Assembly: GCA_009784145.1 (NCBI GenBank)
Contig: WRCI01000033.1
Span: 1-12,830, forward strand
DNA length: 12,830 nt
Reading direction: 5' to 3'
Source of the DNA: Methanobrevibacter sp.
GTDB taxonomy: Archaea; Methanobacteriota; Methanobacteria; Methanobacteriales; Methanobacteriaceae
Below the pieces are notes generated by a model. It searched no databases. It was not told the origin of the DNA and saw nothing but the letters and a program-made list of their open reading frames with translations. The translations under genes were made by a program, and so were the position numbers. This document shows, piece by piece, positions 6,295 through 12,830 of the stretch (position 1 is the first letter of the stretch; each line of letters starts with the position of its first letter).

Positions 6295-7194
6295 CTATTT
6301 TCCTAAAATAACTTTTGCTAAATTTTCTTCATCTTCAATACTCTTCATATTCGTGTTAGTAATAGCTACTTCACTTATTATTTTTTCTATGTTTTCTTTG
6401 AACTTTTTATCAAGCTCATCTATTACAAATTTATTTAAAAACTTCTTATAAATGGAAGCCACACCAAGTGGAGAAACTTCATAACCCATCGCTGCCATGA
6501 ATTTTCCTGCAGGTCCACTAACAGGAGCATTTCCAATAATTGGGGATACTGCCACAACATAAGTTTTTTGCAATGCTTTTTCAACTCCATCAAGGGTGAT
6601 AATTGGAAGAATAGAAGTAATTGGATTTGATGGTCCAATAATTACCATGTCTGATTTTTCTAATATGTCAATTATATTTGGAGCAGGATTTATTTTTGTG
6701 TAATCCACACTTATTACATCAGGTTTTGTTTGATGCTTTATAAGAAAATCATGGAATTCAAGTTCTCCAATATTAGTTTGAACTACTATTTTTGAATGTT
6801 CATCACTCATAGCTAAAACTTTAGATTTTATACCCATTTTTTTTCTTTGAATATCAACAGCTTCACTTAGAGTATGCTTTTTCATTAATATAGTTTTTTG
6901 AATTTTAAAAGCTCTGTCTAAATCTCCAATTCTAAGAAGTTCTGGACAATTAAGATCTGCTAACTTTTCATGTGTGATAAATGTATCATTTTTTATTCCA
7001 TACCAAGTTTCATCATTTATGATATCAGAGAGTGTATAAAGCACAGTATCAATATCTGCAGCCACATAAACACCAGAAAAATAATCATTTTCTACAGTAT
7101 TAACAATAATATTTAAATCTTCTGGCTCATGAATATTTTTAATTCCTTGAATTAATTTTGGAGTCCCAGTCCCGCCGGATAGAATAGTAATCAA
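6295..7194 (-). CDS. cofD: 2-phospho-L-lactate transferase (F420 biosynthesis)
   Basis: CofD transfers the phospholactyl (or related) group from an activated guanosine diphosphate carrier to the deazaflavin FO, giving F420-0, in the cytoplasm. The 299-residue length is normal. Family landmarks are the N-terminal nucleotide-binding loop [10 protein letters not shown] (5-14), VNTVEND (31-37), the [11 protein letters not shown] segment (47-57), WYGIKNDTF (64-72), GDLDRA (90-95) and [12 protein letters not shown] (187-198), followed by [17 protein letters not shown] (217-233). The start is a TTG at 7194-7192, supported by GAAGG at 7203-7207 and by the family N-terminus [14 protein letters not shown]. 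It ends with TAG. It is transcribed in the same direction as arfA, so two F420-pathway genes are adjacent, but a 223-235-base gap and a TATA-like box suggest separate transcripts. Confidence 0.95.
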   Translation of the reverse strand: MITILSGGTGTPKLIQGIKNIHEPEDLNIIVNTVENDYFSGVYVAADIDTVLYTLSDIINDETWYGIKNDTFITHEKLADLNCPELLRIGDLDRAFKIQKTILMKKHTLSEAVDIQRKKMGIKSKVLAMSDEHSKIVVQTNIGELEFHDFLIKHQTKPDVISVDYTKINPAPNIIDILEKSDMVIIGPSNPITSILPIITLDGVEKALQKTYVVAVSPIIGNAPVSGPAGKFMAAMGYEVSPLGVASIYKKFLNKFVIDELDKKFKENIEKIISEVAITNTNMKSIEDEENLAKVILGK

Positions 7195-7522
7195 ATTAAT
7201 AACCTTCTGTTTTTTGATTAGTTTTATAATTATTTTTAATAAATTTTAATAAGAAATAGGTATTATTTTTAATCAATATTTTATATTAGTTTAAATATAA
7301 TATTTTAAGGCTTGTTTTTTTATTAATGTTTTATATTTTAATATATTTTATACAAATTTTAGATTGTTTTTAATTAATATTTTATATTATTTTATATAAA
7401 TCTTATAATTATTTTTAATTAATATTTAATAATATCTCACTATTTACATATATTGACCTTGAAGTATTTACTTTGCTTATATTGTATTTTACTTATTCTT
7501 TTGGATTTATATAATTTTATAC
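7195..7522. other. 328-base AT-rich spacer, no gene
   Basis: Nothing coding is visible. A loosely repeated word, tttttaat(t/c)aatatttta, occurs near 7267, 7369 and 7401, dispersed rather than in tandem. The cofD ribosome binding site is at its left end. I see no convincing terminator for the flippase gene and no TATA box I would commit to. Confidence 0.5.
7203..7207 (-). promoter_or_regulatory. ribosome binding site supporting the TTG start of cofD
   Basis: GAAGG on the minus strand lies 8 bases upstream of TTG 7194-7192. No ATG precedes the conserved SGGTGTPKL loop, so the rare start codon is well supported. Confidence 0.65.
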
Positions 7523-8971
7523 TTAACTTTCAACAAGCATCTTTTTGAAAAAGTTGAATTCCTCTTTTTTTATTCCTTTTATTAAAAATAAAATGGTAAA
7601 ATAAATAGCTATTCCAATGAAAACTACAATTAATACATTTAGTATTCCACTAGGATTTATAATAGCTACAATAAGTCCCATAATAACTGAAGATATAATT
7701 ATCTTAGCTATGGATTTATATTCAAATGGAAGTTCAAAATACTTTTTACTATAATAAACTGTTATTAAAAAAGCAATAAAGTAACAGACAGTTGTAACAA
7801 GAGCAGCTCCAATAATTCCAATAAATGGCACAGTTAATATAGTAAAGACAAGATTTAGTATACCTACAAATATCCATATTTTTCCAAGTATTTTTGTTTT
7901 CTTCTCTAAAATAATTATATTATTGGTTATTCCATACATCCCCATGAAAATAGCTCCTAAACAAACAAAAGGAGTAATTAAATAACCATTCATAGCTATT
8001 TCACTAGTTGTGATTATCATAAGTACTGACTTTGATAGAATAGATAATCCAACTGCAGCAGGGATTGTAATAATTAAAAAGTATTTCATTGAATATTTAA
8101 GAAAAGTGTTTACTTTTTTTAAATTCCCTTCCTCGAAATATTTTGGAAGAACTGCTGGAAGTAATAATGCAAAAGGAGATAAAAACATAAGTAATATACT
8201 TCCAAGTGCATAACCTGGAGAATAAAATCCTACTGCAGCAGAAGAAAGAAATATCCCAATTACATACTTATCACTTGAATCAACTACCCATGAAGAAATA
8301 TTACTTGGTATTGTAGGAATAGCAAACTCTAACTCTTCTTTTAAATTTTTAAACTTAGGAATACTTAAGCCTAAATGACCTTTGATTATTAGTACCATCA
8401 TTATAAAAACAGCAAAATATCCAACAAAAAGTCCCAAAACAACCATTTCAATATTATATCCGGTTAATGCAAGATAAGAACTTAATGCAACTCCAATATA
8501 GCTTTGTAAAACTAAAAAAAGAGAATATCTTTTTATCTGCTGAAATGTCCTAAAGAAGTTAATTAACATTAAGTTCATAGAAGCAAAGAATGAAATCATA
8601 GCTACAATATAAAGAACATTAATATTTCCTCCAAATATGGAGTTAGCTATTGGATTTTTGAAAATAATCAATATTAAAGAAATAGCTAAACTTGTGCCAA
8701 TTACCACTGATAACATTGAGTAAAATGAATCTTTAATTCTATTTTTATCATTTTCAGAGGATAAAAATCGAACCATAGTGTATGGAAGCCCTAAATTAGC
8801 TAAATTAGGTAATAATGCTATGGTGACATTTACTTGTGCCCATATTCCATAGTCAGCTACTGAAAAATTTTTTGTTATTATTGGAATAAAGATTAAAGCA
8901 CTAAGGGATATTAATATATTTGTTATCCCAACAAGACCTATTCTTTGGACAAAATTTTTATATTCGTTCAT
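7523..8971 (-). CDS. polysaccharide flippase family membrane protein (Wzx-like, MOP superfamily)
   Basis: Proteins of this type move lipid-linked oligosaccharides or other polyprenyl-linked glycans across the cytoplasmic membrane. The 482-residue protein is almost entirely hydrophobic, with 12-14 likely membrane segments separated by short charged loops. The N-terminal part, with FVQRIGLVGITNILISLSAL, FIPIITKNFSVADYGIWAQV and NLANLGLPYTMVRFLS, is characteristic of the polysaccharide biosynthesis protein family. Length fits the family. The ATG at 8971 has a GGTGA site at 8976-8980. No glycosyltransferase gene is next to it in this window, so the glycan cannot be named; in methanogens candidates include pseudomurein precursors, surface glycans or N-glycan carriers. 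It lies downstream of the adhesin-like gene but is separated from it by a terminator and a 61-bp array. Confidence 0.85.
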   Translation of the reverse strand: MNEYKNFVQRIGLVGITNILISLSALIFIPIITKNFSVADYGIWAQVNVTIALLPNLANLGLPYTMVRFLSSENDKNRIKDSFYSMLSVVIGTSLAISLILIIFKNPIANSIFGGNINVLYIVAMISFFASMNLMLINFFRTFQQIKRYSLFLVLQSYIGVALSSYLALTGYNIEMVVLGLFVGYFAVFIMMVLIIKGHLGLSIPKFKNLKEELEFAIPTIPSNISSWVVDSSDKYVIGIFLSSAAVGFYSPGYALGSILLMFLSPFALLLPAVLPKYFEEGNLKKVNTFLKYSMKYFLIITIPAAVGLSILSKSVLMIITTSEIAMNGYLITPFVCLGAIFMGMYGITNNIIILEKKTKILGKIWIFVGILNLVFTILTVPFIGIIGAALVTTVCYFIAFLITVYYSKKYFELPFEYKSIAKIIISSVIMGLIVAIINPSGILNVLIVVFIGIAIYFTILFLIKGIKKEEFNFFKKMLVES

Positions 8972-9175
8972 TAATTCACCAGAATTTAGAATTCTATTTT
9001 GTGTTGTTATTTTATTTTGATAGTTAAAATTAATTTTGTATTTAAATCAAGTTTAATAGTTAGAATCAAGTTTGATATATTAAACTCAAACTCAACATTT
9101 AAAATCAGAGATTATGGTTATATTAAATAGTAGTTTTTAATATTATAAATAATTATTACATTATTATAAAATGAA

Positions 9176-9445
9176 GTATATTATTATATAATTAGATATA
9201 TATTATCTAAAATAAGGCATATTTGTATATAGTTAGGTATATTCTTATATAATTAGATATATATTATCTAAAATAAGGCATATTTGTATATAGTTAGGCA
9301 TATTATTATATAATTAGGTATATATTATCTAAAATAAGGTATATTTGTATATAGTTAGGTATATTATTATATAATTAGGTATATATTATTTAAAATAAGG
9401 TATATTTGTATATAATTAGGTATATTCTTATATAATTAGATATAT
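9176..9445. repeat. 61-bp tandem array, four copies plus a partial fifth
   Basis: Units start at 9176, 9237, 9298 and 9359, exactly 61 bp apart, with a partial copy from 9420. They contain the words tatataattaga, ttatctaaaataagg and tttgtatatagttagg and differ at only a few positions. Copies abut with no spacers, so this is not a CRISPR. It fills the middle of the 8972-9546 spacer between the adhesin-like gene and the flippase gene. The part nearer the flippase (8972-9175) is AT-rich with a TTTAATATAT element near 9074-9084 that could be its TATA box. Confidence 0.92.
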
Positions 9446-9479
9446 GTTTATAAAATAATATATAATCAAATGAAAAATC

Positions 9480-9531
9480 AAAAAAAAAGAAAAAAGAAAA
9501 AAACTCTTAATAAAAAAAATAAATAAGAGTT
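9480..9531 (-). terminator. hairpin plus T-tracts after the adhesin-like gene
   Basis: On the minus strand AACTCTTA (9524-9531) and TAAGAGTT (9502-9509) pair perfectly over 8 bp with a 14-base U-rich loop. The 3' arm is followed by TTTTTTTC and further T-runs down to 9480. It starts 15 bases after the stop codon of the adhesin-like gene, an ideal place for a terminator. Confidence 0.75.
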
Positions 9532-9546
9532 GAAAAATGTTTAATT

Positions 9547-12324
9547 TTAGTTTTTTATTCTTATGTAACCTAAAAACCCAATACAACTTAATAAAGCAAT
9601 AATAACTAGAATAACTGGAAGTCCTGTTTTTTTCATATTTGCTTTAGTGTTAATAGATGGCACTGTATCTTTAGTAGCGTCTACCTCTGTAGTGTTAATA
9701 GATGGTTCTGTATTATTGGTATCTGTATAATTAGAACCAATAGATCTTTTTGTACTATTATCTATGTCATTGTCATCAATAGATCTTTTTGTATTATTAT
9801 CTATATCATTATCATCAATAGATGGGTCTGTATTATTATCTATATCATTATTTAATTTTACAGCATTGAAATTTGTAACATTAACAAAACCATAGTATGT
9901 ATCATTACCAATCCAACTAACTGAAACATCAAAGTTTCCAGCTTTAATCAGAGGGTAAGTTAAAGTCCATAGACCTCCACTATTAGTAGTCACAGTAAAA
10001 AACTGATTATCCACAATAACATTCAAAACAGTGTTAACTAAAAGATTATCAAATTCATCTTTTGCAACACCAGTAATATTAATATCTTCTCCAACTTTAA
10101 CATTATCTAAAACAACAATAGTTGAATTAGTGGCTGATTTTTCAACATTAAAATTTGTACTGTTAATAAACCCAAAGAAACTTTCATTTCCATTCCACTG
10201 AACTGAAACATCAATGTTTCCAGATTGAGTTAGAGTGTAAGGTAAGACCCAATCCCCATTATTATCAGTAGTTACAGTATAGTTTTTACCATTCATAATG
10301 ACATTAAGAATAGTGTTTGCTATTGGGTTTCCAGTTTTATCAGTTGCAATACCAGTTATATTAATTTTTTGACCAACTTTAGCATTATCTGGGGTATTTA
10401 TTGTTGAGTTAGTGTCTATTAAGATTCTTAACTGACCATCTAATAAAGTAATTTGATAATTTGTATGACCAGTATAATTACCAGAAACAGGTAATAAACC
10501 TTCAAAATCAGGTACTTTGTAGTTTATAATAGCATTTCCTTCAACAGAAGTTGAGAACCCAATATTAATTCCATTAACTATGAAACTTATATTTTGTCCT
10601 GTAACAGTGTTACCCATATCATCTGTTAAAGTAGCAAACAAAGTAATGTTTTGACCATTTACAACTTTTATAGTATTATTGTTTAAGTAAGTTAAGTTTA
10701 AAATACCCATATTACCAGTATTATAAATCATATTACCTAAAGTAGCTTTGTTATTAGTCATAGTATTACTAGAAACAGACATATTACCTTGATTGAAAAT
10801 ACTTCCACCATTATTTTTTGCAATATTGCCTGTAAAAGTAGATTTACTTACAGTAGAGTTAGTACCAGTATTATAAATTGCACCACCATTATTTCCAATA
10901 TTATCAGTGAAAGTTGAGCTAGCTATAGAACAGTTGGCACCACCTTGATTATAAATTGCACCACCATTATTTCCACTATTATTAGTAAAATTGGAGTCAA
11001 TTACAGTAAAATTAGCACCAGTGTTTCTGATTGCACCACCATTATTTCCAATATTATCTTTGAAAGTAGAATTAGCTACAGTAAAGTAATTGCCACTATT
11101 AGAAATTGCACCACCATAATTAGTGCTAGTATTGTGTGCATTGTTGTTAATGAAATTAGTGTTGTTTACAATAAAGTTATAACCAGAATTTTGAATTGCA
11201 GCACCGCTATTTGCAGTGTTATTCATGAAAGTGGAGTTAGTTACAGTACAATTAATACCACTAGTAGAAGTACCTTGATTGTATATTCCAGCACCAAAAT
11301 TTCCAGTATTATTTATAAAAGTAGAATTCTTTGTAGTGAAATTATTAGCAGTATTCATGATTGCACCACCATATCCACCAGTATTATTAGTAGAACCAGT
11401 TGGAACTACTTGATTACCTGTGAAAGTAGAGTTAGCTACAAAAAAGTTAGGACCACTATTAGAAATTGCACCACCATGTCCGCCAGTAAGACTACTAGTG
11501 CCAGGAATACCAGTTGCAATGTTATTAGTGAAAGTAGAGTTAGCTACAATAAAATTAATACCTCCAGTATTATGGATAGCACCACCATAAATAATTGCAT
11601 TATTATCTTTGAAGATGGAATTAGCTACAGTAAAATTATTACCATAATCATTGTATATTGTACCACCATCATATGCAGAGTTATTTATGAAACTAGAATT
11701 ATTATTTATTGTAAAATGATTACCAGTATTAGAAATTGCACCACCATAACCATTATACCAATTAGTATTCTCTGCTTTATTATTTATGAAACTAGAATTA
11801 GCTACAGTAACATAGTTACCACTATTGTAGATTGCACCACCTTTTCCATCTGCCGAATTTGTAGGAGTTATTGTATTATTTACAAATGAGCAACTTATAA
11901 ATGTCATCATAGTACTACCAGCATTATTCAAGATTGCTCCACCATTACCAGTAGCTTTTCCATTAATGAATTTAATGTTGTTAAATATGACATTTATGCC
12001 GCCTCCCATTGTAAATATTCTTGACATTCCTTTTGCATCAATAATCACACTACCTGTGGAGCCATTTCCTTGTAATGTAATATTTTTATTTATTGTAAAG
12101 TTAGTGTCATTGCCTGTTTTATCATAGATTCCTGGTTGTAAAAAGACGGTATCACCAGAATTTACACTATTATTGTTTATAGCATTACGAATACCTCCTT
12201 CATCTCCAGTAGTGATAGTTTTATTAGCTGCGCTAACTGTTGATAAACTACAAACTATTACTAAAATACTTACCACAATTAAGAAGTAAATTAAGGGTTT
12301 TTTGTATTTTTCTTCATATATCAT
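9547..12324 (-). CDS. adhesin-like surface protein: beta-helix, Ig-like domains, C-terminal anchor
   Basis: This is a secreted, cell-surface protein of the adhesin-like type common in Methanobrevibacter; the ligand is unknown. The 925 residues start with a signal peptide (about 1-32: KYKKP, a hydrophobic core, then VSAA). Residues about 35-540 form a right-handed beta-helix with roughly 14 GGAI-N type turns (NGGAIYN, YGGAISN) paired with FxxN motifs (STFTNN, SNFTNN), the pattern of Chlamydia polymorphic membrane protein repeats. One Ig-like domain (about 541-634) and two mutually similar ones (about 635-730 and 731-823, both with VKVG/KVGQ-INITG-A) follow. A 74-residue polar linker contains three 13-residue repeats. 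The end is a membrane segment (LPVILVIIALLSCIGFLGYI) and RIKN. N-X-S/T sequons are very numerous, so heavy N-glycosylation is plausible. The ATG at 12324 has a strong AAGGAGGTGA site. Confidence 0.92.
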   Translation of the reverse strand: MIYEEKYKKPLIYFLIVVSILVIVCSLSTVSAANKTITTGDEGGIRNAINNNSVNSGDTVFLQPGIYDKTGNDTNFTINKNITLQGNGSTGSVIIDAKGMSRIFTMGGGINVIFNNIKFINGKATGNGGAILNNAGSTMMTFISCSFVNNTITPTNSADGKGGAIYNSGNYVTVANSSFINNKAENTNWYNGYGGAISNTGNHFTINNNSSFINNSAYDGGTIYNDYGNNFTVANSIFKDNNAIIYGGAIHNTGGINFIVANSTFTNNIATGIPGTSSLTGGHGGAISNSGPNFFVANSTFTGNQVVPTGSTNNTGGYGGAIMNTANNFTTKNSTFINNTGNFGAGIYNQGTSTSGINCTVTNSTFMNNTANSGAAIQNSGYNFIVNNTNFINNNAHNTSTNYGGAISNSGNYFTVANSTFKDNIGNNGGAIRNTGANFTVIDSNFTNNSGNNGGAIYNQGGANCSIASSTFTDNIGNNGGAIYNTGTNSTVSKSTFTGNIAKNNGGSIFNQGNMSVSSNTMTNNKATLGNMIYNTGNMGILNLTYLNNNTIKVVNGQNITLFATLTDDMGNTVTGQNISFIVNGINIGFSTSVEGNAIINYKVPDFEGLLPVSGNYTGHTNYQITLLDGQLRILIDTNSTINTPDNAKVGQKINITGIATDKTGNPIANTILNVIMNGKNYTVTTDNNGDWVLPYTLTQSGNIDVSVQWNGNESFFGFINSTNFNVEKSATNSTIVVLDNVKVGEDINITGVAKDEFDNLLVNTVLNVIVDNQFFTVTTNSGGLWTLTYPLIKAGNFDVSVSWIGNDTYYGFVNVTNFNAVKLNNDIDNNTDPSIDDNDIDNNTKRSIDDNDIDNSTKRSIGSNYTDTNNTEPSINTTEVDATKDTVPSINTKANMKKTGLPVILVIIALLSCIGFLGYIRIKN
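9739..9855 (-). repeat. 39-bp in-frame repeat in the adhesin linker, three copies
   Basis: The DNA unit starting tagatcttttt repeats with a 39-bp period (9741, 9780, 9819), encoding the 13-residue unit DDNDIDNNTKRSI and variants. Two looser units of 14 and 15 residues ending in PSI continue toward the membrane anchor. Because the unit is a multiple of three, copy number can change without a frameshift, altering the stalk length. Confidence 0.85.
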
Positions 12325-12328
12325 ATTT

Positions 12329-12338
12329 TCACCTCCTT
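12329..12338 (-). promoter_or_regulatory. strong Shine-Dalgarno of the adhesin-like gene
   Basis: AAGGAGGTGA on the minus strand is a near-complete anti-16S match and the strongest ribosome binding site in the window. Its GGAGG core is 7 bases from ATG 12324. It suggests high translation of the surface protein. Confidence 0.8.
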
Positions 12339-12416
12339 AAAATGAAAAAAAACTTTAAAAAGTTTATTTTCTAAAAATTAAAAAAAAGAGAAAAGTAAAA
12401 AAACTATATTAAAAAC

Positions 12417-12457
12417 GAAGCTATTGTTTTTCACAAACAATATTAATAATAAGCTTC
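12417..12457. other. composite hairpin upstream of the adhesin-like gene, T-rich on both sides
   Basis: GAAGCT (12417-12422) pairs with AGCTTC (12452-12457), and inside it ATTGTTT (12423-12429) pairs with AAACAAT (12435-12441) around a TTCAC loop; a 10-base bulge separates the two stems on one side. On the plus strand it is followed by TTTTTGTTTTTT, on the minus strand by GTTTTTAATATAG and T7. It may be a terminator of an upstream minus-strand gene outside the window, a bidirectional terminator, or a structured leader of the adhesin mRNA. A TATA-like TATTTATTATACTATG on the minus strand at about 12480-12496 would start transcription just ahead of it. Confidence 0.5.
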
Positions 12458-12628
12458 TTTTTGTTTTTTACAAATTTGGCATAGTATAATAAATATTATT
12501 CAAAATTAAAATAAATTCATCATTAATTGCGTTTAAGAATAATAATTATGGATAAATTTTATTAAAATTTTTTAAAAATTTAATTATACTACACACAATT
12601 CTCATAAAAAATTACTTTTTTTTGAAAA

Positions 12629-12830
12629 TTGTAAATTTTCTGATCATGTTAATGGAATCATTGTTTTATTGTAAATTTTTGGAATTAGTTGTAAATTTTG
12701 AATTTTATTGGAATTTGTTGTAAATTCATGAAATTATTGGAATTTTATGAATTTTATTTGAATTTGTTGGAATTTGTTGTAAATTCATGAAATTATTGGA
12801 ATTTTATGAATTTTATTTGAATTTGTTGGA
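12629..12830. repeat. 59-bp tandem repeat and related shorter units, running off the window
   Basis: Positions 12721-12779 and 12780-12830 match over all 51 comparable bases with a 59-bp period; the unit begins taaattcatgaaattattgg. To the left, shorter and diverged units start with tgtaaatttt near 12630, 12671 and 12691, with step sizes of about 40, 20 and 29 bases, and share the ggaat and gaatttt words. The array continues beyond the window. Together with the hairpin it fills the 12325-12830 region, which holds no gene. Confidence 0.88.

Noticed and set aside
6435..6638. A 67-codon minus-strand frame inside cofD
   Set aside because: It overlaps the conserved part of cofD in another frame and has no recognisable features.
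9176..9445. A possible CRISPR array
   Set aside because: The 61-bp units abut with no unique spacers, and no cas genes are present. The 59-bp and 31-bp arrays fail for the same reason.
10945..11889. A 314-codon open frame on the plus strand inside the adhesin-like gene
   Set aside because: It is the antisense shadow of the repetitive Asn/Gly/Thr-rich beta-helix region. The peptide is a Ser/Thr/Ile-rich periodic string with no ribosome binding site or domain, while the minus frame has a signal peptide, domains and an anchor.

Overview
The window reads as a stretch of a very AT-rich methanogen chromosome, most likely from Methanobacteriales and Methanobrevibacter-like. The evidence is methanogen-specific proteins (component A2 of the methyl-coenzyme M reductase activation system, methanogenesis marker 9, CofD, GTP cyclohydrolase III) next to a large adhesin-like surface protein of the kind abundant in Methanobrevibacter and Methanosphaera. 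Start sites carry archaeal Shine-Dalgarno sequences (GGTGA, GGAG, AAGGAGGTGA). No tRNA, rRNA, insertion sequence, integrase or CRISPR array is visible.

All eight genes lie on the minus strand, so transcription runs from high to low coordinates. Order of transcription: adhesin-like protein (12324-9547), polysaccharide flippase family protein (8971-7523), CofD (7194-6295), GTP cyclohydrolase III ArfA (6059-5295), an archaeal FMN-type TIM-barrel protein (4974-4237), component A2 AtwA (3733-2144), methanogenesis marker 9 (1762-1280) and precorrin-2 dehydrogenase (754-119). Gaps are 220-575 bases, so most genes look like single transcription units rather than a tight operon.

The left two thirds is a methanogenesis-cofactor neighbourhood. 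Precorrin-2 dehydrogenase makes sirohydrochlorin, the precursor of siroheme and of coenzyme F430. AtwA is the ATP-binding component used to activate methyl-coenzyme M reductase, the F430 enzyme. Marker 9 is a cysteine-rich methanogen-specific protein of unknown role lying directly downstream of AtwA. ArfA opens the deazaflavin/riboflavin route from GTP and CofD attaches the phospholactyl side chain of F420. The right third is cell-surface: a secreted, membrane-anchored beta-helix protein and a lipid-linked glycan flippase.

The intergenic DNA is unusual. Nearly every spacer carries its own short tandem-repeat family, unrelated in sequence and period to the others (24, 17, 31, 19, 25, 19, 40, 61 and 59 bp). 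One array touches the stop codon of precorrin-2 dehydrogenase and seems related to the gene's last codons. Two good intrinsic-terminator-like hairpins follow the TIM-barrel gene and the adhesin gene. The TIM-barrel gene has no ATG where family alignment and ribosome binding site both place the start, so it probably uses a non-AUG (ATT) codon. The best functional lead is marker 9, whose two cysteine motifs form an internal duplication suggestive of a metal-binding protein working with AtwA on methyl-coenzyme M reductase.
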